Counted from the first letter of the stretch, positions 11,373 through 22,232 are shown. The stretch is 64,000 bases of DNA from Paragorgia papillata (GCA_035771165.1 JAWNZC010000106.1:3007501-3071500), one strand, 5' to 3'. The notes: generated by a model not told the origin, from the letters alone. Program-made: numbers and translations.

Positions 11373-11414
11373 CTACAGACACGTGTTTCGCTGTACTACA
11401 GCTCATCAGTGTAG
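11373..11414 (-). ncRNA. Hammerhead ribozyme, complete core and helices
   Basis: Reading the minus strand from 11414: CUACA (helix I, 5' side), CUGAUGA, stem II GCUGU-AGU-ACAGC (five perfect pairs), GAA, then ACACGUGU as a self-complementary minimal helix III, then C17. Cleavage is expected after GUC, between 11378 and 11377. The next bases UGUAG pair perfectly with CUACA to close helix I. Every invariant core position is present. The very short palindromic helix III is typical of hammerheads in Penelope-like elements and retrozymes, which often act as dimers. No protein-coding part is attached here. Confidence 0.88.
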
Positions 11415-11658
11415 CTTATATATATATATTTATCAAATTCATTAATAATTCATGAAGAAAATTCAAAAGGAATGAATGTTTAATCAGCATCTTTAACTAC
11501 GGATAAAACATTGATTAATAAAACATCAAGGTTTTATGAAAGTTAATAGGCACTAGTGCCTCAAATTGAGCTTTTTCTGACTGTAAATTATCTTATCTAA
11601 CCTTTCCTACGACTCTTAAACAAAGTGTTCATCATTTACACTTAGAATTTGATAAGTA

Positions 11659-11758
11659 AGTTAAAATATTCGCGGCCGACTTTATGGGCATCTACAATGG
11701 CTCGCCTTCGGCACGCCATTGTAAATGCCCATAAAGATCGGCCGCTCATATTTTAACT
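11659..11758. repeat. Hairpin with GC-rich apex
   Basis: Palindrome of 100 bp: AGTTAAAATATT...AATATTTTAACT-type ends, stem with CGGCCG and TTTATGGGCAT, apex CTCGCCTTCGGCACG at 11701-11715. No reading frame. It has the same design as the hairpins at 10514, 21802 and 24916 but with a different stem sequence. Confidence 0.85.
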
Positions 11759-11769
11759 ATCACATATTA

Positions 11770-12540
11770 TATAGCTACTCACTATATACTATGAGCTGTT
11801 CTCCAATCTCATTGGTTCTGCTACTAGCAAGCTATCAGCTCATATGTCATTAGTAATAAAAACAAGATAGTGGCATGAGTTTTTCAGTAAGTGTACTACA
11901 GGTAAAACTGCCTGTTAATTCTAAACTGCAGCAGCGAAAATACTGAACTGAATGAAAACTAACAGTCAACAAATAACACATAAACTGAATAGAAAAATTA
12001 TCAATTTAACAGGAAAAAAGCTACTGAAAAAGGCAGTTGAGAGCTTTACAAAACCTTACTTATTACCGAGTTGACAATAATATTTTGTTAAACCAAATAC
12101 AAGTCGTAAGCATACGTATATTTATTAATGTAGTAACCAGTAAAATACATTTTCTAAAGAAGTAAAGCATTATGAATGGAAACTATGTTATTTGTATGCT
12201 ATAAAAGACCGTAAATCAACAAAGGGTAATTTTCCCGAACGTTTTAAGCTTTTTGATAACTTTTTAAATGTTAAATCTTTACATGTCAATATAAAGTAAC
12301 AGCTGACTAACCTTTTCACTTTCCTGAGCTGTTTAAGTCGTTATAATTATACGATGCTTCCAACGCTTTTTTAAACTCTAAGAGCTCTGAAACACATTTC
12401 CGAAACTGTTTTCAACTCCAAGTGGGAAAACCTTGCTACGTGAAGGCAAATGCGCATGGCGGAAATATATGGGTGGCGGAAGTTCGAGTTTTTCAAGTTC
12501 TGAATTAAAAGTTTTTCTTTTATTTTTATAAATGTTTTCG
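11770..12540. other. Intronic DNA, nothing recognised
   Basis: AT-rich. The only long frame (12371-12556, minus) shows no known domain. Confidence 0.45.
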
Positions 12541-12551
12541 CTATATAATAA

Positions 12552-12630
12552 AACAATTATACCATTCGCCCTCGTCGTATGTATATGAACTATGAGTTCA
12601 TATACGACGAGAGCGAATGGTATAATTGTT
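12552..12630. repeat. Near-perfect hairpin, AACAATTA termini
   Basis: The left arm AACAATTATACCATTCGC and the right arm GCGAATGGTATAATTGTT pair almost perfectly over about 35 bp, with the loop ACTATG. Its outer ends (AAAACAATTA and TAATTGTTAAATATA) match those of the hairpin at 21802-21906, although the stems differ. Confidence 0.88.
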
Positions 12631-12649
12631 AAATATATATATATATATA

Positions 12650-12934
12650 TAAAGTATAAAGTATAGTTTTACCTTAAAGTCTTCGCTACCAGAGGTTTCA
12701 CCCTAAACGGGATCATCAGGGTGAAACCTCTGGTAGCGAAGACTTTAAGGTAAAACTATACTTTATACTTTGTATTTTGCTCTATCTATATATGGTATTG
12801 AGCACTCTCTAACATTTAGGGTGAAACCTCTGGTAGCGAAGACTTTAAGGTAAAACTATACTTTATACTTTGTATTTTGCTCCTATCTATATATGGTATT
12901 GAGCACTCTCTAACATTTCGTGAACCATAACTCA

Positions 12935-12960
<26 letters not shown>
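12650..12960. repeat. PLE/retrozyme-type repeat with duplicated half-hammerheads
   Basis: Contains the segment AGTATAAAGTATAGTTTTACC running to the hammerhead core, its inverted copy (12721-12770), then a further direct partial copy (12825-12890), ending GAGCACTCTCTAACATTTCG and a (TA)n tract. The same element, intact in part, sits at 51199-51414 inside a retrotransposon terminal repeat. The inverted and tandem arrangement resembles the terminal repeats of Penelope-like elements. No coding sequence is attached. Confidence 0.7.
12681..12726 (-). ncRNA. Hammerhead motif lacking helix I
   Basis: The minus strand carries CTGATGA (12719-12713), stem II CCC...GGG, GAA, helix III ACC-TCT-GGT and the GUA site before GCGAAGAC. 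The 5' strand of helix I has been replaced by TTTCACC through the foldback junction, so cleavage is unlikely. Otherwise identical in core to 51291-51336. Confidence 0.55.
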
Positions 12961-12973
<13 letters not shown>

Positions 12974-12976
<3 letters not shown>

Positions 12977-13132
12977 TCGGTCTCGGTAAGCTTGTAAAGT
13001 ATTGGTTTGATAATGACTTTGGAATAGAGTCGAAATATTACCTCTCTTTTTGTCTTATCTTGTTTTTAACTTGAATATCAAGTCACTACAAGATGACGAT
13101 TTTTGGACTATGTTTTAATGTTTTATTCTTTA
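12974..13132. repeat. Right arm of the 3.5-kb-spaced inverted repeat
   Basis: Reverse complement of 9607-9755. Starts right after a (TA)n tract (12937-12974) and ends near TTTATTCTTT. Confidence 0.8.
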
Positions 13133-13330
13133 TATATACTTGTACATAACAGTAGAAATGTATTACATATATACTTATACATAACAGTAAAAATATCTGC
13201 GCATACTTCTATTATTGTAATAATTTTTGTCAAACTAATGACAAGCAAGAAACTAGTGCAGAATTAATTACATCAACCAGTTTGATTCATAACAATTATA
13301 CAGAGCAAAGCCCAAACTACACTATCATAC

Positions 13331-13397
13331 CTGTTAATTGTTCGACCAAACGTCACTTGTACGAAAGCAATTAACGTTCGACGAAGCCATTTGAAAA
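13331..13397 (-). CDS. SNX25: SNX25-like exon: core of Nexin_C
   Basis: This exon is 67 nt, acceptor TTTGTTTAG, donor GTATGA. Two leading bases complete a Val codon (G|TT). It then reads FKWLRRTLIAFVQVTFGRTI followed by N and AG of an Arg codon. This is the most conserved stretch of the Nexin_C domain, which makes the family call strong. A 6.1-kb intron follows and contains a LINE, foldbacks and the hammerhead cluster. Confidence 0.92.
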
Positions 13398-14709
13398 CTA
13401 AACAAAATAAAAAACAAATGAACTAGAAGGCACTCAGAAGACTGCGTAGCTTCCAAAAGATGTTTATATATAAGAAGGCTAGCCATCCCGCTCATTAAGC
13501 TATAGCTCACCAGCAACCTTGTAAAATATTTGTGAATAACGTGTCACGTTAGCAACTAAATCTTTGTTATTACCTCTGCCAGGAGGTTATGTTTTTACTT
13601 CTGTTTGTCTGTCACAAGGGTATTTCAAAAAGTGCTTAGCTGATTTTTATGCGATTTTGTGGAAAGGTTGGCCGCCGACCACGCGCATAATATAAGAATA
13701 ATGACAACATCAAAACCTATTTCATAACTTTTTTTAAACAAAGAAACTAAGAGAAAATTCAATAAAAACTTAATAAGTTGGTCCTTGAGCTATCTCTAAC
13801 TCGTCCACAAATGTACACGAAAATTGCTCTAATTGTTTTTAAAAATATCCTAGCGACAGGCAATAACATGCACTAACCTCCATAATGCACAAGCACAAAT
13901 GCATAGATACAGGAAAGGTTTCTGTCGTTCCCTTAAAACCTGGTTTATAACAGATACGGCACTGCTGTCTGCATGTTTGTTTTATGATCTCGCTTCTGTA
14001 ACGTATAACATATTGTTCCACAAACCTGTAGTCCTGAAGTTATAGCTATCCTGATTTAAGTCGATATAATTAAGTACTTTCCAAATACCATACCCGGATA
14101 CCATACCCGGATTTGTCAAAGCATCTAGGGTTGCATACCTTCTTATTTAAACTTATGAACTGCTGACATTCACGCCAAGTGTTGGAACATATGTAGAACA
14201 CTCATGTGAAGTTCCATGCTAGACTGATCATATCAATAAATCATTCAAGTTGAAAGACCGTATATTGCAGATGGCTTCCACGGGCTTAAATTATTGCAAT
14301 CAATTCATTGTACAAGTGTCAGCATATCTCACAAGAGATGTCCTTTGTTGATTTTTCGTTTGGCGTTTGAATATTAACGAGCTAACCTGGACAAAGCAAG
14401 TGTATTTGATCATTGCTGAAAGTAAGAGCTGTTCACAAAACGCTTTCTAAATTTGGCTCTTGTATACAACAACGTCATAGCTACGTTACCCAGGTCTCGG
14501 TTACTAATAAAGCTCATTAAATGGTAGAAATGAGTGAATTGTCTTTTTCTGTAATATATCTTGTAAAGACAAGTCAAGTCAAGTCAAGTCACAAGCCAAT
14601 AGTAACTGGTGTATCGGTCTTGTTTTTGTTTTTATTCTATAGATGTGTTATAACTTAATTGTAATTGCCCAAGTTTTCTTCTATTTTTACATATTAAATA
14701 TGTAATTAC
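13398..14709. other. SNX25-like intron, nothing recognised
   Basis: No repeat family recognised. Small direct repeats only: CATACCCGGAT twice at about 14090 and four AAGTC units at about 14572-14590. Confidence 0.5.
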
Positions 14710-14783
14710 CTCCTTTTAATTCAAACACTTCTCCAGTAAGACTGTACAACGGTTCCGCGATAGAATCTTTTCTATCTCCAACT
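14710..14783 (-). CDS. SNX25: SNX25-like exon: start of Nexin_C
   Basis: This exon is 74 nt, acceptor CCTTGTTCAG, donor GTAATT. It reads VGDRKDSIAEPLYSLTGEVF then ELKG and leaves one base (G) for the next exon. The RKDSIAEP.Y.L..E.FEL.G motif is diagnostic for the start of the Nexin_C domain in SNX13/19/25-type sorting nexins. Its phases agree with the 20-nt microexon before it and the 67-nt exon after it. Confidence 0.9.
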
Positions 14784-14937
14784 CTGAACAAGGAATAAAA
14801 TGAAATCAAATTCAAACGGAGTCATGAAGCTTTAGAAAGGGGCTGAGGTGCACATTGCAGATGAAGGGGGAAATGTTTATCAGTATTCTTAAATCATATA
14901 GATAACTTCATCGTACATGCATACGTATTAAAACTCC

Positions 14938-15100
14938 AATTTATATTAACAAACAAATTAACAATCATCCAACCATCCATCCAACTATCCAACCAATCAA
15001 CCATCCAACTATCGAAACAACCGACCATCCACCCATTCCACCAACCAACCAACCAGCCACCCACCCAGCCACCCACCTACCCAACCAACCAACCATAGAG
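14938..15100. repeat. CCAACCAA/CCATCCAA low-complexity repeat
   Basis: Imperfect tetranucleotide-based tract. The related tract at 15335-15480 lies inside the LINE fragment that follows. Confidence 0.85.
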
Positions 15101-15124
15101 CCATACTTTGATTGTTCGCTCATT

Positions 15125-15634
15125 TGCGATGGCGTTGGACAAGGTCTAGCTGATCAGTTACAAAAACTGAAAAACCGTGCATGCAGCCCGAATAATATTG
15201 GGAGCACCATACACCAAACGATCAGCTACATTACTCCATGAACTAGGATTAAAAAAATTAAATGAAAGAAGATTATATAGCAAAGCTATAATGATGTTTA
15301 AAATATCAAATAATCTTGTTCCACAATATTTCTACAACCAACCAACCAACCAATCAACCAACCAACCAACCATCCATCCATCCAACAATCCAACCAACCA
15401 TTAACCAACGATTAACCAACCAACCAACCAACCAACCAACCAACCATCCATCCAATCAACCAACCATCCATCCTATTACCAACTATTAAACCAACTATTA
15501 CAAAAACAGCTTCGCTTATACAGGGGCTAAACTTTGGAATTCTCTTCCTGCACATTTGAAAGAGACCCAGTCTCGCACAACATTCAAAAGAAAGCTTAAA
15601 TATATCGATCTGCATCAGCTACTTTATTTTTATT

Positions 15635-15666
<32 letters not shown>

Positions 15667-16250
15667 ACATATATTTCTTACGTTTGGCCCAAGAGCAATA
15701 AAAGCTCATCTAGGGGGCTCACGCATATTTATAAAATGGTTACAAAAAGTGGTATAAGAGTACACGCATGCAACATTACATAATACATAATAGGCAGCCA
15801 AGGAAACAGCTGGTTTATCAATCATTTAAAACTACAAAACGCTCTGAACTTTTAATATATTGTTGCACATGGCAAAAAATAGCATTATTTTGATTCAAAT
15901 TCAAATTATCAGCGCCAAACAAAATCATTTTCACTTTTACTGAGTCAGACATATTATACCAGCTGTTTCCCAAGATTTCAACTGCAGCCATAAACAAAGA
16001 AAATCTAAAAGCAGCATATCGGGGATACTTTAATGAATGCTAACTAATATTTATGTACCTATGTATAGTTTAATGTGTATTATAATCGTGTAAAAAAAAC
16101 AACTCTGTAAATATAGTTTATTTTATTTTATTTTATTGTATATACACGGCTTACACGTAGAACAGTACTGTACTTTTTATGTTGTATAAGTAACTGATGT
16201 AACTACCGTGTTTAAATAAAGTTTTCGTATCGTATCCGGTATCGTATCCA
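15125..16250 (+). pseudogene. LINE ORF2 C-terminus and 3' UTR, split by a microsatellite
   Basis: 15175-15330 reads AARIILGAPYTKRSATLLHE then [20 protein letters not shown]; 15500-15620 reads NSFAYTGAKLWNSLPAHLKE followed by TQSRTTFKRKLK. These are the two conserved C-terminal motifs of CR1/L2-type LINE reverse transcriptases, normally some 20-40 residues apart. Here they are separated by about 150 bp of CCAACCAA repeat. The presumed 3' UTR follows with a (TTTA)n tract (15626-15665) and ends in AATAAAGTTTTCGTATCGTA-type tail repeats near 16210-16250. A 5'-truncated, dead copy. Confidence 0.8.
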
Positions 16251-16674
16251 ACCAATCAACGATCCAACTTACAGCAAAGAATGCTGACACGAGTGTCGTA
16301 ACTCGACCCTGTCAACCCCGTGATGACCCTAACTGCTCCATTTTGTAATTTTTGCATTATTTTGGCTTAAGCCAATTAATGCTTGAATTAATGCTTGATA
16401 TATTTGGATTGCAATACCTGTGGATATAAATGGTTTTATGCGTTAAATTTTTTTAACCGATAAAATGTTCGTAGATTTTTCAGTTATATGGTTTGACTAT
16501 ATAAGATGTTCGTCAAATACCAAGCCCAAATATGTGGTTTCGTTAACGATCTTTATCATCTTTCCATCAATCTCAATATCAATTTATTCGTTAGGATGGA
16601 CATTGATTCGCTCACGGCAAGATCCAATTACCATTAATTTGTTGTTTTTTTAACTTGGGTTGAAGTTAGAGTTA
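16251..16674. other. Intronic DNA, nothing recognised
   Basis: Short AT-rich stretch between the LINE tail and the MITE. No feature seen. Confidence 0.4.
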
Positions 16675-17088
16675 GGCCCTGTTTACATGAAGCGGAATGA
16701 CAGTCCAATCGGATCGAAAAACGCGAGTGAAGTCAATCCGGGCACATGTTTACATTGATAATCCGATCTGCTTGGAACATTGTTTTCGGTTTTGGAACAC
16801 TATTTTCTGTGCTAATTCCCTCAATGTCTGCCATTTAGCACGACACGCACCAACTTCACTCATGCGTATCAAGTCATTTTCAAGTCAAACCGTGTTTACA
16901 TGAATCAGATTGGAGACATTCAAGTCGATTCTTGATCACAAGTCAATCCAATCCACTACGTGGATTGACATAAACCATCCGTTTCGATCAGATCGAAAAC
17001 TTTTAATCTTCTTCATGTAAACGCAACGAGGGGAAACAACATGTGAGATTTGACTTGAACACTCAATCCGCTTCATGTAAACAGGGCC
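16675..17088. mobile_element. PIF/Harbinger-like MITE, 414 bp, TTA target duplication
   Basis: Terminal inverted repeats GGCCCTGTTTACATGAAGCG and CGCTTCATGTAAACAGGGCC. Flanked on both sides by TTA (16672-16674 and 17089-17091), the 3-bp TWA duplication of PIF/Harbinger. GTTTACATG recurs inside. No transposase, so non-autonomous. It lies in the intron between the microexon and the 14710-14783 exon. Confidence 0.9.
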
Positions 17089-17379
17089 TTATAGTTTAGC
17101 GAGACACAAATCAACAACTAAATCAAGCTCATGACTACATTATATGTGCGCGTTTCATGCACCCTGTTCCGGATAGTATGAAAACAGTGAGCTCAGCGCT
17201 TGTATAATGTGAGTAGATCGCGGCTGCTAGAGTACCCGAAACACAGATATCCCAGACAACATTGTTCAGGGAAATCAACCACTCTTTCTGAATAAGTCAT
17301 TGTCAATCATTTCGATCATCAAGTTAATTCTGGGTAGTCGCATGCAGTGATCCCAGTCATCGCAGCAATCGTATCAACA

Positions 17380-17545
17380 GCATGCTTTAGTGCAAATTAG
17401 CTGCATGTTTGTGTGTATGTAACTTTGTAATATTTTTTAATTCTAAACCCTAAGAGCTTTAACGAGTCCTTTACCCTGGGCATTACGTGTTTAAATAAAT
17501 TACTTGATTTGATTACTTGATTTGATTGATTGAATTGATCGATTG
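17380..17545 (+). repeat. Possible LINE 3' tail with TTGATTTGAT repeats
   Basis: ACGAGTCCTTTACCCTGGGC, then GTGTTTAAATAAATTACTTG and about five TTGATTTGATTAC-like units. It looks like a LINE 3' UTR ending in short tandem repeats. No coding part is attached. Confidence 0.4.
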
Positions 17546-17842
17546 GACTAAACTTTACAAAACCAGACATTCAATTTAGATCACCGTTTTCATACTGCGA
17601 TCAGTTTCTGGCAATTCCAGCTTTCATTTATCAAATATGTTTAAAAGCCCAAAATACAATAATTCAATCCTCCTAGGTCCCATGCACGATCGGTCATACT
17701 GACGTATGTAATTTTTCCTATGCGTACAGATTTCCGCATGAGCAAAACCCTTAGCGTGTGGCAATTTAATGAATACACTAACTATGAGATACAAGACAAT
17801 ATATACACTAACTATTATAACTAAAACAATTTATACTCATAC

Positions 17843-17862
17843 CCATCTTCCTCGCATGGTTC
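17843..17862 (-). CDS. SNX25: 20-nt microexon of the SNX25-like gene
   Basis: A 20-nt exon lies between a polypyrimidine-rich acceptor (TCTTTTCTTGCAG) and the donor GTATGA on the minus strand. It encodes EPCEED plus GG of a Gly codon, which the first base of the next exon (A) completes. Without it, the exons at 23058 and 14783 are out of phase by one base; with it, the frame is restored exactly. That phase rescue is the main evidence. It extends the acidic linker before the Nexin_C domain. Alternative splicing is possible, but skipping would shift the frame. Confidence 0.75.
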
Positions 17863-18640
17863 CTGCAAGAAAAGATAAGCAAAAAGAATAGTTAAAGTGA
17901 TCAGTGTTAACAAAGCTCAGTCCCGGTTCAAACGTCGTTCCTCGCATCTGCCAAAATTAAGCCACTAACTCAAACGTCGCCCCTTTTATACAGGCGTGCG
18001 CCGACTTAATGCTTAAATTATTTTTATTTTTTTTTTTTGTGCTAGAGTAAAATACCAACACCTAGTAGTTGATCAGTACATTCAAGTTGATGTATACACA
18101 TTATTAAGATCATCGAGTGACGTTTGACCAGTGTCACAGGAAATTCTCCCCCTAGGAAATTCGCCAGTTCTACCCTTGGAAACAAATTTCTTAAAATATT
18201 TGGCCCACCCCCACCTCCTCTATAGGAAATTTGTCCCTTATCCATTGCTATATAAAAACAATACACATTTCAATAAAATCGTTTACTTTAATAATATGTT
18301 GGTCATTTATATTTATTACACTCGTTTAGTCTTTTTAGCTAGTGGTAGAGTGCAAAGTCATTCGCTCTTTTTTGAACGATACTCTGCGCATTTTTTTAAA
18401 CACCGAAAATCTTTATTATTATACTGACAACATTTACATATGTCACAGTAGATTCTTATTAAACTGAGAAAAAGAGAAACAGTTCACTATACCAAAATAG
18501 GTCCATTTTCTACACTATTATATCAATAGCGGCTAATAGAAATTTAATAAATCTGGGTTGTTCCAAGGCTTGTTTCTTCTGCAAAAAATATAGAATGTTG
18601 CTCTCACAGCTACCTCCATGCACGTTTGAATAATACGTTC
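17863..18640. other. Intronic DNA, nothing recognised
   Basis: No repeat or domain seen. Frames at 18042-18427 are short and uninformative. Confidence 0.45.
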
Positions 18641-18649
18641 GTCATTCAT

Positions 18650-19193
18650 TTAAAGTAATTTTAATAATCTACGAAATCTGTTAATACTTTTCGAAACAAA
18701 GCCGAGTGTGGTTACTTCCAGTGTAACAACTTCGAATGCCTCGAACGTTATCATTAGCTCAGATGCATGTATGTATCTCTCTTCTTTGCGTCGCTTAGCT
18801 ATCATGCAGTTAGTTTCATACGGGACAGTTAATTCAATCACATATACAAAAGCTTTAAAAATTACTACGATGTCATGCAGGTCTTGATGTTCGAAATAAA
18901 GTTGAAGTACAGTTTATACCAGTATTAGGACAGTCCGCGAAGAGTTGAAAATCTGCACCGACAGCTGCTCTCAAGTGATGGATAATGGTCGTTAAAATCG
19001 AGTCGTGGCGCCATGTGTAACGATGTTGTTGTAGGGCAACTTGGCAATAGGAAAAAACATCAAGTTGTGTTTGTAATTTATCGCATAAATCACAGCTAGC
19101 GGATTCTCGAATGTTCCAGCGCTTCAGGTTAGAATTGTTACTTAGATTAAGAATTAACGCTCTCCTGGAAAAACATATAATATTGCTGGGCAT
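18650..19193 (-). pseudogene. REL-type LINE C-terminal endonuclease fragment
   Basis: Minus-strand frame 19193-18873 reads NLKRWNIRESASCDLCDKLQ, then TQLDVFSYCQVALQQHRYTW and RHDSIL. This is the Cys-rich block just upstream of the restriction-like endonuclease in R2-group LINEs, with C-x2-C and a later C; the expected His is Asp here. It continues in another frame (18900-18650) with DIVVI...VIELTVPYETN and RKEERYIHASEL, the PD-(D/E)xK endonuclease core. A frameshift lies near 18890. The RT part is missing, so this is a fragment. Confidence 0.75.
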
Positions 19194-19199
19194 GCATTA

Positions 19200-21780
19200 T
19201 TATCGGGTGACAATTTCTTGCCATACTTCTCATCATTTTTTGTGGCATGTATCAGTTAAACGAGTAATGATCACACTTTGTTCTTTTAATTTTACAAAGT
19301 TAGCCCAGATTTCGTCAAGGTTTTCCTTCACCAGATTCTTCTTTGTAGTATTTTTTTACATATATTGTTCAGTGATTCCGGTTGCCGTCTTTTCCATAAT
19401 CTCATCTGTAATGATGTTTTTTGATGATGATGATGATGATGATGTTGTAGTATATATATGTTGAATGTCGGTGTTAACAGAGGTTTTCAAAATTCTACGC
19501 ACTAAGATTACATTGATCGTATATGTCAGTAGCAGAACAAAAATCGATGCCCAGTTGCGATTTTGGAAGTTTAAGATGGCTATAATTTTACCGCTGATTG
19601 AAATCTGAAGCCATTTATGGATGTATTTGGAGATGATGGAATCCAAATTAAAATGTATCCAAGTTGAAGTTAATGGATAGACAGAACTAGATCCCAAGGA
19701 TAGTGCAAAGTTTCTAGTCAAAGATAATAACAATTTTTGCCACGTGTACGGACAGAGCTGCCAGCCCCGCAACCTGCCAACCCATTTTCTTTAACAAAGC
19801 CCAAGTTAATTTAATACAAGCCAAAACTCAGACAAACAACCCAAAATAGAATCTCGAGGGATTCTTAAAGAGTCCTTTTCTCTTGTCAAGAACGCAAAAA
19901 AAAATTATAAACTCCGACAAACATGAATACTGATGTCTTTTGTGCCCTTCGCTATTGTTTTCCGGTCTGTTTAATAATAACATCAAGATCTTTTTTAACT
20001 CCTCGAAATTTTTGCATAAAAAGCTTGGCGCATCATAAGAATTCCGATACTAATACGTATCGTGTGACGTCCAGTCAATCCAGATCAAAATTGACTAAAA
20101 TTTGCCAAGTGGATGTACAAATTACGATCGTCTGATGATTATGTTGCTAACTTCACGTCATGCGCCTTGCGAATCGTCTGCCCAATCACCCGCTAAGTTC
20201 ACACAGGTACAGATACATGTAGAACTTAAACATTCATGTTTAATATATGGCCAGGGTTCTTCGTACAGTTGTTTATTGAACGCCAAATCAAAATGCGAAG
20301 ACAGTCTACAATCTCCAGTATACAGAATTTGTTACTGAACTGACGTGCAAAACTGCTCGAGCGCCACACGAACCAACAACACTTTACAAATCGACTTCAC
20401 AACATCGTCAACATGCCAGACCATATTAAAGTTAAATATATAAAGCTTTTAATATTTATTCGCACCTTCCGCTAGACAGACAATAAATCCTTTCGCCCAG
20501 ACCATATTAAATTAGCCATGCAGTTAAGCCTAGAAATTTGTTGTTTCGAGAAGAAGATTGATAGCTCCTTTGCGTTTCTCCGCCATGATGGTTGTATTCG
20601 CCAGTCACAAACAAAACCACGCTTGCGCAGTGGTGTTCTAATATATTCCGGGGGGAAACTTCTTTCATTCTTGGTATATTAAGATATCCACGTCTTTCAC
20701 GCTTCTTTAGGGCATACGAGCTTTAAGCGACATAAATATTTGTCGGCTATGAAAGACTGATACTAGTGTTTCACATTTTCACTGGTTTTAGCCTTTCAAC
20801 AACGACAAGTATGTATGTCGTTAAACCTGGTAAGTTTACCCCCCGGAAAGTTTACACTATCTATGTATCGTGTGAATTTTCGCCACTCATTACAATACTG
20901 CAAAGTTTCTGTGAAACTTTGAGGAACTTAGAGTAGACATAAATTTGAACCACGCGAATCTTGGAAAAAGGATTTATTGTGAAAAGATCAATTTTCTTTA
21001 GGTAATCTTGAAGTTCATTAACAATCTCATTTTTTATTTGGGTGCAATCTATTTGTTTACCTAAATACGTGAAACTTTTGCCGATTTCTATTGGAGGAAA
21101 TTTTTTTATACAATTAAAAGGTTTTTATTGAAACTCTTATGTTTTATTATGGGGCATGAACAAGGGGAAAAGCAAGTCAGCTGACGTGATATCGATCTGA
21201 CGTGTCCATGTGTCTGTCCTCTACTAGATCATGGCCAACAACGAATGAAAACACGCATAGCAACCAGGGTAAAAATAAATATATTTAGTACCAACCAACT
21301 AGTGGTCTATTACAAATCCGGCATCCTCATTAGCTGAGCTACTAGTGGTCTATTGGTGATAGACCTATAGTAGCGTTATCCAATGACAAACCTTCTTATA
21401 ACTGGAATATTCCTATTCAGGCGAATCAGAAGCCACGACATGCATATTCACGCCGCAACCAAAACCTGGAAACTAGGCTAAAAATGAGATATGGCGTCTG
21501 CTAAAATTTTTGAATGAACAAAACATTGGGTCGAAAGTAATGGCAATTCATTCAGTTTGACATTTTCGAATAAGAAAATGAATTCGTTTATGCTTATGGA
21601 GTATATCTACACCAAATTTGAAGCAACGTAATTACAATCTCGTGCTTTGTGAGCAATTGTTCACCATATGCCATCTAACTACTCTACATTTTGTATGGGG
21701 AGACTACTGCAAACAAGAAGGTAAAACTATCTGAAAATTTGGAACAATGTTTGATAAGACTTCTTTACATTAAATAAAAA
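19200..21780. other. Intronic DNA, no gene recognised
   Basis: 2.6 kb without a recognisable domain. It contains a short (GAT)n tract at 19424-19446 and two copies of ACTAGTGGTCTATT near 21299 and 21340. Frames here are short and show no family motif. Confidence 0.5.
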
Positions 21781-21801
21781 GTTGTTTATGGTTGATACTA
21801 A

Positions 21802-21906
21802 AACAATTAGACAACTCGATCTTGTTTTCTACGAGCAGATAGTCAACTCGGCTTCGCCTCGTTGACTATCAGCTCATAGAAAACTCGGTCTCTTTGTCTA
21901 ATTGTT
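21802..21906. repeat. Hairpin with CTCGGCTTCGCCTCG apex
   Basis: Palindrome of 105 bp with ends AACAATTAGACAA and TTTGTCTAATTGTT. The stem contains GATAGTCAA/TTGACTATC. The apex 15-mer at 21847-21861 is identical to that of the hairpin at 10514-10617. Its ends resemble the hairpin at 12552-12630. Confidence 0.88.
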
Positions 21907-21994
21907 AAATATAAACATTTTTCTTCAAATGATCTTGCATGGATTTTCAAATTCGCGTGTAAATGGGCTCCGCGGGTGTCGAGATTAGCACCCT

Positions 21995-22232
21995 CACTGG
22001 GCTCGGGAATAATTCAAGAAGACAGAAGACAAAAGCAATCGATAGGACATATTCTTCGACAGGACGGATTACGAAAGAGGTTTTAAAAGGAAAGATGAAA
22101 GGAAGTAGGCCACAAGGAAGAATGGGAACAACAATGCTGCAAGAAATAAGGAAAGGAATGAAAAATGTGAATGGAATGCTTTTACATATGGACCTGCCTG
22201 AACTACGGCAGAACACAAGAAGAAGAAGTTAA
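21995..22232 (+). pseudogene. LINE ORF2 C-terminal fragment
   Basis: Across two frames it reads QSIGHILRQDGL and then KEVLKGKMKGSRPQGRMGTT followed by MLQEIRKG. GH.LR.D...KE...GK..G.R..GR is the usual ending of RTE/Jockey-like LINE proteins. One frameshift is present near 22065. It is too short to assign a clade. Confidence 0.6.

Noticed and set aside
15035..15100. WVGGWLVGW-type repeats on the minus strand
   Set aside because: Low-complexity translation of CCAACCAA repeats.
19356..19772. 138-aa minus-strand frame
   Set aside because: No recognisable motif; partly a (GAT)n repeat translation.
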